A stretch of DNA of 64,000 nt from Frondihabitans sp. PhB188 (GCF_003752365.1 NZ_RJUO01000003.1:310001-374000), one strand, 5' to 3'; shown: positions 1-8,685, counted from the stretch's first letter. A program made the numbers and translations. Notes: generated by a model not told the origin, from the letters alone.

Positions 1-1553
1 AGCGCCGTGGCCACGTCGTCGTCGAGGAGCTTCTGGGCGTGATCGTGCCGGAACAGCCAGGAGGCCACGTCACGGAGCGCCGCGATGTCGCGCAGGCCGA
101 CCCGCCAGCGAGCCCCCACGAGGAGGCGGATCATCTCCGAGCCGGCCGCCGGGTCGCCGAGGACCCGCAGGCAGCTGACCAGGTCGACCACCTCCGGGCG
201 CTGCAGCAGGCCGCCGACCCCGAGGATCCGGTAGCGGACGCCGCGATCGCGCAGGGCGTCGGCGAACACCGCCACGGTCTTCTTCGAGCGGAACAGCAGT
301 GCCGCGGTCTTGAGGTGGCCCTCGGCGGTGCGGGCTTCCAGCTCGCGGGCGAACCAGTCGGCCACGGCGGCCGCCTCGTCGACGAGGGTCTCCTCGTACG
401 CGATGTCGATGCGGCCGTCCGGTGCGCCCGGCCGCGCGGTGAGCGCGCCGACGCCGGCGCCCGCAGCCAGCTCGTGCACCACCGCGTTGGCCGAGTCGAG
501 GATGACCTTCGCGTTCCGCCAGCTGGTCGACAGCGTGTAGTGCGCACCGGCACCGGCGCCGAAGTCGACCGGGAAGCGGCCCAGGTTGGCGGCGCTCGCA
601 CCGCGGAACCCGTAGATCGACTGGTGCGGGTCGCCGACGGCCATCACCCCGGTGCGGGCGAACAGCCGTGCCAGGAGACGCGTCTGGACGACGCTCGTGT
701 CCTGGTACTCGTCGAGCAGGATGACGCGGAAGCGGGTGCGCAGCTCCTCGACGACGCGCGGCGCCGTCTCGCAGACGGCGAGAGCCAGCGCGACCTGGTC
801 GCTGAACTCGACGAGTCCGCGGCGGGCCTTCTCGCGGGCGAACGCGTCGGCGAGGTCGAGCAAGGGCGCCAGCGAGCCGACGTCGGCCACCGCGTCGACG
901 ACGCTCTTGTAGGGCGACGCCTTGGTCGCGGGGAGGTCGATCAGCCTCTCGAACTGCCGCGCCATGCGCCGGACGTCGTCGGAGGACGCGACGTTCTCGG
1001 CGAGCGCGTGGCTGAGGTCGATGACGGCCTGAGTGATGGCGTCGACCGAGCGGTCGAGGAACGCGAGGCGCTCGTCGCCACTGGTGACCACGAGGGCACG
1101 CGCGATCTGCCAGGCGGACGCCTCGCTCAGCACCTGCGACTCGCTCTCCCGGCCGACGAGCAGGGCGTTGTCGCGGAAGATCGTGCTCGCGAACGAGTTG
1201 TACGTCGACACAGTCGGCGCGTCGAACGGGTCGCGGTCGGCACCGAGCAGTCCGCGCTCGCTCAAGAGGGCGATCCTCTTCTCGATCCGCTTCTGGAGCT
1301 CGCCGGCGGCCTTGCGCGTGAACGTGAGACCGAGGATCTCGGAGACCGAGACGTGGCCGTTGGCCAGGAGCCAGACGACACGGCCGGCCATGGTCTCGGT
1401 CTTGCCGCTACCGGCACCGGCCACGACGAGCGCGGGCTCGAGCGGCGCCTCGATGACGGCCTGCTGCTCGGGCGTGGGTGCGGGCAGGCTCAGCACCTCG
1501 GCGATGTCGAGGGCCGAGAGCGCCGCACGGGGCGCCATCGGGGTCGCGCTCAC
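1..1553 (-). CDS. adnB: AdnB-like ATP-dependent DNA helicase/nuclease subunit, 3' end outside the window
   Basis: UvrD/RecB-type superfamily 1 motor of the actinobacterial AdnAB double-strand-break resection complex (cytoplasm, homologous recombination). About 517 residues are visible and the C-terminal nuclease lies beyond base 1. Seen: Q motif TPEQQAVIE (residues 27-35), Walker A GAGSGKTE (46-53), Walker B DEYQD starting at residue 281, then GDPHQSIYGFRG and a downstream SWRN motif, all canonical. The GTG start overlaps the adnA stop as GTGA (4 bp), so translation is probably coupled and the two subunits made in equal amounts. The assignment as AdnB rests on the adjacent AdnA with its degenerate motor and on the same order in mycobacteria. 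A UvrD2- or PcrA-like helicase is the alternative but fits the neighbour less well. Confidence 0.85.
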   Translation of the reverse strand, partial: MSATPMAPRAALSALDIAEVLSLPAPTPEQQAVIEAPLEPALVVAGAGSGKTETMAGRVVWLLANGHVSVSEILGLTFTRKAAGELQKRIEKRIALLSERGLLGADRDPFDAPTVSTYNSFASTIFRDNALLVGRESESQVLSEASAWQIARALVVTSGDERLAFLDRSVDAITQAVIDLSHALAENVASSDDVRRMARQFERLIDLPATKASPYKSVVDAVADVGSLAPLLDLADAFAREKARRGLVEFSDQVALALAVCETAPRVVEELRTRFRVILLDEYQDTSVVQTRLLARLFARTGVMAVGDPHQSIYGFRGASAANLGRFPVDFGAGAGAHYTLSTSWRNAKVILDSANAVVHELAAGAGVGALTARPGAPDGRIDIAYEETLVDEAAAVADWFARELEARTAEGHLKTAALLFRSKKTVAVFADALRDRGVRYRILGVGGLLQRPEVVDLVSCLRVLGDPAAGSEMIRLLVGARWRVGLRDIAALRDVASWLFRHDHAQKLLDDDVATA

Positions 1554-4500
1554 TGGGTCACCTCTCCGACGACGTGGATCCGGCATGAGCCACCCAGGCG
1601 GCCGAGGCAGTGGTCTTCGACGCGGGCGACGAAGGTGCGCCCCGCCATCCCGGCCGCGTCACCCTGAACGCGGATGCGGAACGCCTCCAGCTCCTCGGGA
1701 CCGTAGGCGGCCTGGGCGGGCTCTCGATACGCCTTGCCCCTGACGCCGGACGACACGATGACGAGCTTCGCGCCGCCGGGCTCGTGCACCTCCGGGGCCG
1801 AGTCGACCTGCCCTTCGGCGAGAGCCAGCTGGTAGGCGGCCAGCTGAGCGTGCTCCTCGATCTCCATCGCAGTGAAGGTCTTGCGGCCGGTCTTCAGGTC
1901 GACGATGACGACCCTGCCATCGGCCTGCTGCTCGACGCGGTCGATCTTGCCGCGGAGCTCGGCCTGGCCGACGGACAGCGTGAACTCCGTCTCGGCGCCG
2001 AGCAGGGTCGCACCGGCCGCTCGGAAGTCGCGCAGGTAGCCCGAGAGACCCTCGGTGAGTACTCGCGCCTTCCGCTTCTCGGCCGCCGACATCCATGGCG
2101 ACTCGAACTGGAGCTCGCCCCAGCGCGCCTCCACCTGGGCCCAGAGCGAATCGGGGTCGATGTCGGTCGCATGCTCCATGACGTCGTGGATCACGGTGCC
2201 GATGCCCATGGCCGACGTGGCCTGCGTGCCGCCGAAGCGATCGAGGAACCAGTGCAGGGGGCAGGTCTCGAACGACTCGATGGCCGACGGCGAGACGCGC
2301 ACGCGGGCCTCGGGGTCGGCGGCGAGGTCGACGAGCGGGTCGGCGGTCGTCGGCTCCAGGAGTCCGTACCAGTCGTCGGGCGACGCCCCGGTCACGCCGG
2401 CCTCGGCCAGTCGGGCCAACCCGCCCGCCGCCTCGGCTCCGCGGACGCCGCCGGGCTCGGCGGTGGTGGCCACGTGCCGGAGGTGGCCGACGAGCCCGCG
2501 CAGCGACAGCGGCGGCCGTACCTCGGTGGGCTCGAGGTCGGTGGGCAGCAGGCGCAGGAACATCGACGGCGACTCGTCGTCGTTCGCCGTGCAGGCCAGC
2601 ACGACCTGGGTGGTCGCCCGCGAGACGGCGAGGGTGAACATGCGCAGCTCGTCGGACAGGACCCCGGCGCGCCGGTCGACGGGACTGAGGTCGGAGACGA
2701 GGCCGTCCGCCGCATCGACCAGATCGTCGGGGCCGAGGAGGCCGCCGCGGACCCGGAGGTTGGGCCACACGCCGTCCTGCAGGCGAGCCACCACCACCAC
2801 GTCGGCCTCCAGGCCGATGGCGCCGTTCGGCGTGCACACCAGCACGGACTCGGCCAGCGCCTGCGGAGACAGAGTGTCTTCGGGCACGTCGGCGTCGAGC
2901 ATCGCGGCCAGGAACTCCTCCGGCTCGGCTTCCGGCGAGCGCTCGACGAAGCGCTTCGCCGACGTGAAGAGGGCGACGACCCCGTCGAGGTGGCGATCGG
3001 CCTCGGCCGCGAGGATGCCGTGACCGGCCGAGCGGGTGCTCCACTCGTCGGCGAGCCCGCTGCGCTCCCACAGGCCCCAGAGGATCTCCTCGATGGTCGC
3101 GCCTCCCTGAGCGTCGCCCCGGGCGGTGTCGAGGCTCGCGGCGAAGCGGCCGGCGCGAGCCGCGAACCGCGACTCGATGGTGGCGAAGCGCCCCGGGCCG
3201 GCGAGCGCCTCGACGAGGAGGTCGTCGCTGGAGCGCGAGCCGCCGCCGGCGAGCTCCTCGGCGCGGAGCGCGAGGCGCAGTCGGCGGAGCGAGAGAGAGT
3301 CGAAGCCGGCGAGCGGACCCGAGAGGAGGTCGCCGGCGACGTCGGCCGTCAGCTCGACGCGACCGGTCGCGACGGACGCCGCGAGCAGGAGGTGACGGGC
3401 GCCGTACTCGTCGCGGACCGCGCGGCCGGCGACCGGCGTGCGCGTGGGCACCTCGGCCAGCTGCAGCGCCCGGGCCACCGTCGGCACGAGGGCGCCGTTG
3501 CGGACCACGACGAGCATCCGCGACCACGGCACGTCGCGGAACAGATGGTGCTCCCGCAGCAGGCGAGCCACGGCGGCGGTCTCGTGCGCCGGGCTGTCGG
3601 ACTCGATCCGCACCAGCGGCTGAACGCCGCCGACGTCGGCCACGGCGGATCCCGCGGCATGCTGGCGGCCGGCTCCGGCGGCGCCGATGCGCTCCGTCGC
3701 GGATCCGACGAGCGCCCGCACCGCAGGACCGTGGCGGTGCACGGCGCCGAGGTGCAGCGTCGTCACAGACGGCAGGCCGAGGCGCACGGCCAGACGGCCG
3801 AGGACGTCCGGCGATCCCCCGCGGAAGGCCGTCGTCGCCAGATCGGGGTCGCCGAACGCGACGACTGTCACCCCTCGGCGGGAGAGAGCCCGCAGCAGCG
3901 ACAGCGTCGACTCGGTCGCCTCCTGCGCGTCGTCGACCACCACGGCGCGGAGCGGCTCGACGAGCGGCGACGACTCGCCGCGGTCCAGTGCGGCGACGGC
4001 GAAGTCGACGAGCTCGGCCGAGTCGAGTGCGGCGCCCTGCAGACCGTCGACCACGCGGAGGTACTCGTCGCGGAAGTCGGCGGCGGCCGCCCACTCGGGC
4101 CGCTCTGCCGAGACGGCGAGCTGCCGCAGCCGGTCGGACGTGATTCCGTGCTCGGTGGCGCGCATCATCAGCTCGCGCAGCTCGGTGCGGAAGCCGCGCA
4201 GCTCGCGGACCGACGCGCCGAGGTGCTCGGGCCAGACCGGCCCCGCGCCCTCGTCGAGGTGGCCCTGCAGAAGATCGCGGATCAGGGTGTCCTGCTCGCC
4301 GCCGGTCAGGAGCGTCGGCACCTGGGCCGACGCGAGGCGGGCGGCGTGGCCGACGATGTCGAAGGCGAGCGAGGCCACGCTGCGGGCGAGCGGGCCGGGC
4401 GTCGGCACATCCACCCCGGCGGCCAGCACGTCGCGCAGCGCCGTCGCCGAGGCACGGGTCGGCGCGAGGGCGACGACCGCCTGCGGCCCCCATCCCTCGC

Positions 4501-4642
4501 GGTGGACGCGATCGAGGACGAAGGCGACGAGGGCCGTGGTCTTGCCCGACCCGGGTGCCCCGATGACGGCGGCCGACTCGCCGTCGCCGAGAGCGACGAC
4601 AGCGCGCTGGAAGGGGTCGAGGGCGGCAGGTGTCGGCGTCAC
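1550..4642 (-). CDS. adnA: AdnA-like helicase-nuclease subunit (RecB-family PD-(D/E)XK nuclease)
   Basis: Partner subunit of AdnAB, 1030 residues. Numbering from the chosen start: Walker A GAPGSGKTT (28-36), an atypical Walker B VVVDDAQEA instead of DEYQD, and a C-terminal RecB-like nuclease with GKID (Asp about 901), VIVDLKTG (Asp 915, Lys 917) and a QLAAY helix motif. Cysteines in ETCPLHW and in the last 30 residues (HCLGRLGGSC) could be Fe-S ligands, as in AddB-type nucleases; this is inference. Start: GTG at 4642 lies 7 nt after a TAGCGT -10 element, favouring a leaderless start. GTG at 4666 is possible. The frame runs open to 5215, but that extension is antisense to DUF3107 and not believed. 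Confidence 0.85.
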   Translation of the reverse strand: MTPTPAALDPFQRAVVALGDGESAAVIGAPGSGKTTALVAFVLDRVHREGWGPQAVVALAPTRASATALRDVLAAGVDVPTPGPLARSVASLAFDIVGHAARLASAQVPTLLTGGEQDTLIRDLLQGHLDEGAGPVWPEHLGASVRELRGFRTELRELMMRATEHGITSDRLRQLAVSAERPEWAAAADFRDEYLRVVDGLQGAALDSAELVDFAVAALDRGESSPLVEPLRAVVVDDAQEATESTLSLLRALSRRGVTVVAFGDPDLATTAFRGGSPDVLGRLAVRLGLPSVTTLHLGAVHRHGPAVRALVGSATERIGAAGAGRQHAAGSAVADVGGVQPLVRIESDSPAHETAAVARLLREHHLFRDVPWSRMLVVVRNGALVPTVARALQLAEVPTRTPVAGRAVRDEYGARHLLLAASVATGRVELTADVAGDLLSGPLAGFDSLSLRRLRLALRAEELAGGGSRSSDDLLVEALAGPGRFATIESRFAARAGRFAASLDTARGDAQGGATIEEILWGLWERSGLADEWSTRSAGHGILAAEADRHLDGVVALFTSAKRFVERSPEAEPEEFLAAMLDADVPEDTLSPQALAESVLVCTPNGAIGLEADVVVVARLQDGVWPNLRVRGGLLGPDDLVDAADGLVSDLSPVDRRAGVLSDELRMFTLAVSRATTQVVLACTANDDESPSMFLRLLPTDLEPTEVRPPLSLRGLVGHLRHVATTAEPGGVRGAEAAGGLARLAEAGVTGASPDDWYGLLEPTTADPLVDLAADPEARVRVSPSAIESFETCPLHWFLDRFGGTQATSAMGIGTVIHDVMEHATDIDPDSLWAQVEARWGELQFESPWMSAAEKRKARVLTEGLSGYLRDFRAAGATLLGAETEFTLSVGQAELRGKIDRVEQQADGRVVIVDLKTGRKTFTAMEIEEHAQLAAYQLALAEGQVDSAPEVHEPGGAKLVIVSSGVRGKAYREPAQAAYGPEELEAFRIRVQGDAAGMAGRTFVARVEDHCLGRLGGSCRIHVVGEVTQ

Positions 4643-4649
4643 GGGAACG

Positions 4650-4655
4650 ACGCTA
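4650..4655 (-). promoter_or_regulatory. Leaderless-type -10 element of adnA
   Basis: TAGCGT on the minus strand, 7 nt before the GTG at 4642, with no Shine-Dalgarno sequence between them. Confidence 0.45.
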
Positions 4656-4762
4656 GTCGGAGCCACCGTCGCTCGGGGGAGCCGGCAGGGAGTTCCTGCG
4701 CCCGGAAGCCGACGAAAATCTGCCGACAGTGAACGCCCGCGCACGCGCTTCGCGAAGTCGGA

Positions 4763-4768
4763 TATCGT
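4763..4768 (+). promoter_or_regulatory. Leaderless-type -10 element of the DUF3107 gene
   Basis: TATCGT, exactly 6 nt before the GTG start at 4775. An out-of-frame ATG at 4770 lies between them. No ribosome binding site. Confidence 0.5.
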
Positions 4769-4774
4769 CATGAC

Positions 4775-4999
4775 GTGGACATTCGCATCGGTATCGCCAA
4801 CAGCCCCCGTGAGATCGCAATCGAGTCGACGGATTCGCCTGCAGACGTCGAGAAGGTCATCGCAGACGCCCTCGACGGCTCGAAGACCTACTTCACCCTG
4901 AAGGACAACAAGGGCAAGGTCTACCTGATCCCGACCGCGGGCCTCGCCTACGTCGAGGTCGGAAGCGTCGAGCGCGGCCGCGTCGGCTTCGTCAACTAG
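4775..4999 (+). CDS. DUF3107 family protein
   Basis: 74 residues, typical for this actinobacterial family of unknown function (mycobacterial TB9.4/Rv3208A is a member). Seen: start of the form MDIRIGI, conserved core YLIPTAGLAYVEVG and C-terminal RVGFVN. No signal peptide or membrane segment, so probably cytoplasmic. GTG start at 4775 with a -10 hexamer 6 nt upstream. It is divergent from adnA and followed 7 bp later by a small membrane protein gene, so the two are likely co-transcribed. Mycobacteria keep the same gene near adnAB and an rhlE-type helicase, which supports the identification. Confidence 0.9.
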   Translation: MDIRIGIANSPREIAIESTDSPADVEKVIADALDGSKTYFTLKDNKGKVYLIPTAGLAYVEVGSVERGRVGFVN

Positions 5000-5006
5000 G
5001 CACGAC

Positions 5007-5306
5007 ATGGAACTCCTGTTCGCGGCGCTCGGCGGCGCGATCCTCGGCCTGATCGTCCACTTCGCCCTCCCGGGCCAGGACAGCCGCGGGCTGTTCTGGA
5101 CGGCCGGCTGGGCGACCTGCGCGGCGATCGTCGTGTGGGAGGCCTTGACCTGGCTCGAGTGGAAGTCCGACAGGGGATGGATCTGGGCCGTCACCCTGGT
5201 CGTCGCCGCCCTCACCGGCGCCGCCGTGGCCCGGATCAGCGCTCGTCGCCGTGCCGACCGGGACCGCGAGCTGTTCGACGAGCTGCTGCGCGGCCAGGCC
5301 GCGTAG
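5007..5306 (+). CDS. Small three-helix membrane protein of unknown function
   Basis: 99 residues. Seen: three hydrophobic stretches at about residues 2-21, 28-46 and 58-77, then a charged tail (ARRRADRDRELFDELLRGQ) that should be cytoplasmic. It starts 7 bp after the DUF3107 stop and probably shares its transcript. I do not recognise the family. Its last bases run into a 30-bp tandem repeat (5298-5387), and the upstream stretch encoding ELLRGQ resembles part of that repeat, so the repeat may have arisen by local duplication of the gene end. Confidence 0.75.
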   Translation: MELLFAALGGAILGLIVHFALPGQDSRGLFWTAGWATCAAIVVWEALTWLEWKSDRGWIWAVTLVVAALTGAAVARISARRRADRDRELFDELLRGQAA

Positions 5307-5387
5307 AGCGGTCCGTTCCGCGGCCACGCCGCGCGCGGCGGTTCGCTGCGCAGCCTCGCCGCGTGGGGCGGTCCGCTACGCCGTCAG
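5298..5387. repeat. 30-bp tandem repeat, three units, across two convergent gene ends
   Basis: Units at 5298-5327, 5328-5357 and 5358-5387. Each begins GCCGCG and continues with GCGGTYCGYT-like sequence. Units 1 and 3 are the most similar. The array covers the stop codon of the membrane protein gene (ends 5306) and that of the ferritin-like gene (ends 5376). Confidence 0.75.
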
Positions 5388-6101
5388 CCCCAGCGCGTCC
5401 ATGCGGCGGGTGTGGGCGGCGATCAGCTCGGTGAAGACCGGCTCGAGGCGCTCGTCGTCGGCCGACTGGTGCGACGCCGAGATCGCCGCCCGCGCCACGA
5501 GGAGGGTGTCGCCGACGAGACGGCGCCCCCAGAGCGCCAGGCGCGACGCCAGCTTCGGGTCGGCGCCGATGGCGAGGGACAGCTCGGCCACGAGTTCTCT
5601 CTCGTCGGTCTCGGCACCGAGCTCGAGGGCCGCGACGACACGCTCCCGGTAGTCGGCGGAGAGCCCGGCTGCGAGACGGATGAAGACGTCGTTCAGGAGA
5701 CCGGCCGCCACGTAGGTCGCGAGCATGGACTCGTGCCAGTCGCCTCCCCCGGTGCGCCGCTGGAAGTCGTCGATGAGCGCCGAGTGCGGCTGCATGACGT
5801 CGGCCGCGTCGCCGCCCTGGCGCTCGATCTCGGCCAGCAGGGCCTTGTGGCGCTCGAGGGTGGAGGTCGCGACGACCCCGGTCAGGGCCTTGGCGCGCGT
5901 GCTCGGCGTGATGCTCGACGCGCGGCCGAGCGACTCGAAGAGCGCGAGCTGCAGGTAGGCCACGAGACCGAGATAGACGTCGAGATCCGGAGTGAAGTCG
6001 CCCAGCTCGACCCGGCTGACGGGGAGCGGGCGGGGGGTCTGCCGGGGGCGGGAACCAGCGGTCTTCGAACGACCGACTCGGAACCCCTTCCACGACACCA
6101 C
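5376..6101 (-). CDS. Ferritin-like fold protein (Rv3210c-like)
   Basis: 241 residues. The helical core from about residue 40 onward resembles the actinobacterial ferritin-like proteins encoded between DUF3107 and an rhlE-type helicase; the function is unknown. Seen: YLGLVAYLQLALFE (helix with Glu), WHESMLATYVAAGLLNDVF (His-Glu) and RELVAELSLAIGADP, spaced like a helical bundle with possible metal ligands. Whether it binds metal is not shown. GTG start at 6101 follows TAAGGT by 6 nt, so it is likely leaderless; a second GTG is the next codon. Convergent with the small membrane protein gene. Confidence 0.7.
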   Translation of the reverse strand: MVSWKGFRVGRSKTAGSRPRQTPRPLPVSRVELGDFTPDLDVYLGLVAYLQLALFESLGRASSITPSTRAKALTGVVATSTLERHKALLAEIERQGGDAADVMQPHSALIDDFQRRTGGGDWHESMLATYVAAGLLNDVFIRLAAGLSADYRERVVAALELGAETDERELVAELSLAIGADPKLASRLALWGRRLVGDTLLVARAAISASHQSADDERLEPVFTELIAAHTRRMDALGLTA

Positions 6102-6107
6102 GGCACC

Positions 6108-6113
6108 ACCTTA
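6108..6113 (-). promoter_or_regulatory. Leaderless-type -10 element of the ferritin-like gene
   Basis: TAAGGT on the minus strand, 6 nt before the GTG start at 6101. Confidence 0.45.
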
Positions 6114-6199
6114 GAGGGTCGGCCGGGCGAGGACAGTCGGCCCCGGACGAGGACCGGCTAAACTACAGGCTTACCCCTCTATTTGAAACAGGGCCACAC

Positions 6200-7702
6200 T
6201 TGACATTCAGCGACCTCTCGATCGACGAAGACATCGTCGACGCACTGGCGTCCAAGGGGATCATCGAGCCTTTCCCCATCCAGACCCAGACCATTCCCCT
6301 CGCCCTCTCCGGCCAGGACATCATCGGCCAGGCGAAGACCGGCACCGGCAAGACCTTCGGCTTCGGCCTCCCGATCATCCAGCGAATCGGCCTCCACCCG
6401 ACGCCCGGCGTGCAGGTGCTCGTCGTCGTCCCGACCCGCGAGCTCTGCGTCCAGGTCACGGAAGACCTGCAGACCGCCATCGCCAACCGCCGCGACGTGA
6501 AGATCGTCTCCATCTACGGCGGCAAGGCCTACGAGGGCCAGGTCGAGCAGATCAAAGACGGCGCCCAGATCGTCGTCGGCACGCCCGGCCGTCTCCTCGA
6601 CCTCGCGGGCCAGCGCCTCCTCGACCTGAAGAAGGTCACGGAGGTCGTGCTCGACGAGGCCGACAAGATGCTCGACCTCGGCTTCCTCTCGGACATCGAG
6701 AAGATCTTCGCTCAGATCCCCCCGACCCGGCACACCATGCTGTTCTCGGCCACGATGCCCGGCCCGATCGTGGCCCTGGCTCGCCGGTTCATGTCGAAGC
6801 CGATCCACATCCGCGCGACCGACCCCGACGAGGGCCTGACGCAGGCGAACATCAAGCACGTCGTCTACCGCGCGCACAACCTCGACAAAGACGAGGTCAT
6901 CGCCCGGATCCTGCAGGCCGAGGGCCGCGGCAAGACCGTCATCTTCACGCGGACCAAGCGCGCGGCGGCCAAGCTGGTCGAAGAGCTGAACGACCGCGGC
7001 TTCAACGCCGCCGCCGTGCACGGCGATCTCAACCAGGAGCAGCGCGAGCGCGCCATGGCCGCGTTCAAGGCCGGCAAGAAAGACATCCTGATCGCCACCG
7101 ACGTCGCGGCTCGCGGCATCGACGTGAACGACGTCACCCACGTGATCAACCACACGGTGCCCGACGACCACGACACCTACCTGCACCGCGCCGGCCGCAC
7201 CGGCCGCGCGGGCAAGACCGGAATCGCGGTCACCTTCGTCGACTGGGACGACCTGCACAAGTGGGCCCTCATCAACCGCGCGCTCGAGATGAACATGCCG
7301 GAGCCCGTCGAGACCTACTCGTCGAGCCCGCACCTGTTCAGCGACCTCGACATCCCGGCCGGCACGCGTGGCCGCCTCAAGCCGACCTCGCGCGAGGCCG
7401 CTCCCCGCACGCAGGCACCCGCCTCCTCCGGCCGCTCGTCGTCCGGCCGCTCGGGCCAGCGCTCATCGGGCGAGGGCCAGCGCTCGTCGGGCGACGGCCA
7501 GCGCTCCTCCGGTGACGGTGGCGGCCGCGGTCGCACCCGCGGCGGCCAGGGGTCGGAGACGGGCTCGTCGTCCGAGGCTTCCGCGTCGACCACCGCCCCG
7601 TCGCAGTCGACCGCCGACGGCGAGTCGCGGCCGCCCCGCAACCGCAGCCGCAACCGTCGCCGCCGGCCCTCCGGCGAGGGCTCGTCACCGGCTCAGGCCT
7701 AG
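6200..7702 (+). CDS. DEAD-box ATP-dependent RNA helicase (RhlE type)
   Basis: 500 residues, RNA unwinding/remodelling in the cytoplasm. Motifs in order: Q motif (PFPIQTQTIP), I AKTGTGKT, Ia PTREL, II DEAD (VLDEADKMLD), III SAT, then in the second RecA domain TKRAA, DVAARGIDV and HRAGRTGRAG. After about residue 385 comes a low-complexity Ser/Arg/Gly tail with three GQRSSG(E/D) repeats and a basic end (RNRSRNRRRRP), typical of RNA-binding tails in such helicases. TTG is the start best matching family N-termini. A TAAACT -10 near 6160 would give a short leader. A strong hairpin terminator follows the stop. Confidence 0.9.
   Translation: MTFSDLSIDEDIVDALASKGIIEPFPIQTQTIPLALSGQDIIGQAKTGTGKTFGFGLPIIQRIGLHPTPGVQVLVVVPTRELCVQVTEDLQTAIANRRDVKIVSIYGGKAYEGQVEQIKDGAQIVVGTPGRLLDLAGQRLLDLKKVTEVVLDEADKMLDLGFLSDIEKIFAQIPPTRHTMLFSATMPGPIVALARRFMSKPIHIRATDPDEGLTQANIKHVVYRAHNLDKDEVIARILQAEGRGKTVIFTRTKRAAAKLVEELNDRGFNAAAVHGDLNQEQRERAMAAFKAGKKDILIATDVAARGIDVNDVTHVINHTVPDDHDTYLHRAGRTGRAGKTGIAVTFVDWDDLHKWALINRALEMNMPEPVETYSSSPHLFSDLDIPAGTRGRLKPTSREAAPRTQAPASSGRSSSGRSGQRSSGEGQRSSGDGQRSSGDGGGRGRTRGGQGSETGSSSEASASTTAPSQSTADGESRPPRNRSRNRRRRPSGEGSSPAQA
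7454..7516 (+). repeat. 21-bp in-frame tandem repeat in the helicase tail
   Basis: Units at 7454-7474, 7475-7495 and 7496-7516, each encoding GQRSSG followed by E or D. Units 1 and 2 differ mainly at wobble positions. Confidence 0.8.
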
Positions 7703-7716
7703 TCGCAGTCCTGCCG

Positions 7717-7750
7717 GCCCCGCATCTCCTCGCCACGAGGGGTGCGGGGC
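7717..7750 (+). terminator. Rho-independent terminator after the DEAD-box helicase gene
   Basis: Stem GCCCCGCA (7717-7724) with TGCGGGGC (7743-7750), an inner stem CCTCG/CGAGG (7728-7740), then TTT. It may also serve the convergent PHP gene. Confidence 0.8.
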
Positions 7751-7773
7751 TTTCGCATGCGCCGCGGGCCCTG

Positions 7774-8628
7774 CTAGCCGACGACGGGCGCGGCGCCGGT
7801 CGCCTGCTCGACGATGCGCGCGAGCTGCGACGGCTCGGTGGAGTTCTCGCCGAGCCGGTTCGGCTTGCCGTCGCCGTGGTAGTCGCTCGAGCCCGTCATG
7901 ATGAGATCGTGCTCGCGAGCAAGCCGGCGCAGGAACTCGCGGCCCGCATCCGTGTTCTCCCGGTGGCCGACCTCGACCCCGCCGAGCCCCGCCTCGATCA
8001 GCTCGAGGAGGTCGGTCATCGGCAGGTTCGCATCCCGACCACGGGTCGCCGGGTGGGCGAGGACCGGCACGCCGCCGGCCTCGCGGATCAGACGGACCCC
8101 GGTCAGCGGGCTCGGCGCCTCGTGCGGCTCGTAGTACCCGCTGCGCCAGTGGAGGATGCCGGCGAAGGCGGCGCTGCGGTCGCGCGCGTACCCCTTCGCG
8201 ACGAGTGCGTCGGCGATGTGGGGGCGGCCGAGCGTAGCGCCCACGGTCGCCTGTGCAAGCACGTCGCCCCACTCGAGGTCGTAGTCGGCGCGGATGCGCG
8301 CGACCATGCGCTCGGCCCGGTGCAGGCGGTCCTCGCGGAGCCGCTCGGTCTCGCGGACGAGACCCGGGGCAGCCGGATCGAACAGGTAGGCGAGCATGTG
8401 GACGCTGTTGTAGCCGACGCGGGTGGACAGCTCCATGCCGCGGATCAGCGTGAGACCGGTTCCTTCGACCGCCTCGGCGGCCTCGGCCCAGCCGCTGGTC
8501 GAGTCGTGGTCGGTGAGTGCGACGGTGCCGAGCCCCGCGCGGACCGCCGAGTCGACGAGCTCGCGCGGGGTCTCGGTGCCGTCCGAGACACTGCTGTGAG
8601 TGTGCAGGTCGATCGGACCGGAAGACAT
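7774..8628 (-). CDS. PHP-domain phosphoesterase (TrpH/RNase AM-like)
   Basis: 284 residues. PHP metal-dependent phosphoesterase of the TrpH/YciV type; characterised members hydrolyse 3',5'-nucleoside bisphosphates or degrade RNA from the 5' end. Seen: DLHTHSSVSDG (residues 7-17), LTDHD (38-42), GMELST (Glu ligand), VLAHPATRG and SSDYHGDGK, so the trinuclear metal site looks complete. ATG at 8628 has TACGAT 6 nt upstream and GGGGGA directly before it, which fits a leaderless start; the open frame upstream overlaps the divergent EEP gene and is not real. Contains one copy of the dispersed GTTCCTGCGC motif. Confidence 0.85.
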   Translation of the reverse strand: MSSGPIDLHTHSSVSDGTETPRELVDSAVRAGLGTVALTDHDSTSGWAEAAEAVEGTGLTLIRGMELSTRVGYNSVHMLAYLFDPAAPGLVRETERLREDRLHRAERMVARIRADYDLEWGDVLAQATVGATLGRPHIADALVAKGYARDRSAAFAGILHWRSGYYEPHEAPSPLTGVRLIREAGGVPVLAHPATRGRDANLPMTDLLELIEAGLGGVEVGHRENTDAGREFLRRLAREHDLIMTGSSDYHGDGKPNRLGENSTEPSQLARIVEQATGAAPVVG

Positions 8629-8634
8629 TCCCCC

Positions 8635-8640
8635 ATCGTA
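8635..8640 (-). promoter_or_regulatory. Leaderless-type -10 element of the PHP gene
   Basis: TACGAT on the minus strand, 6 nt before the ATG at 8628. Confidence 0.45.
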
Positions 8641-8670
8641 AGCGCCGCGAGTCCCGGGGGCCGCAGCCGT

Positions 8671-8676
8671 TAGGAT
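8671..8676 (+). promoter_or_regulatory. -10 element of the EEP-family gene
   Basis: TAGGAT, 9 nt before the GTG at 8686. The leader is very short or absent. Confidence 0.4.
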
Positions 8677-8685
8677 CGGTCCACT

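Noticed and set aside
1610-4732. Long open frame of 1040 codons on the plus strand
   Set aside because: Antisense to adnA; low-complexity Arg/Gly/Ala composition from wobble-position GC; no domain recognisable. The same applies to many long antisense frames in this window.
4667-5215. Upstream extension of adnA by about 190 residues
   Set aside because: It is antisense to DUF3107 and the small membrane protein; the helicase homology begins near 4642.
5298-5387. Possible CRISPR array
   Set aside because: Units are contiguous with no unique spacers, only three copies, no cas genes nearby.
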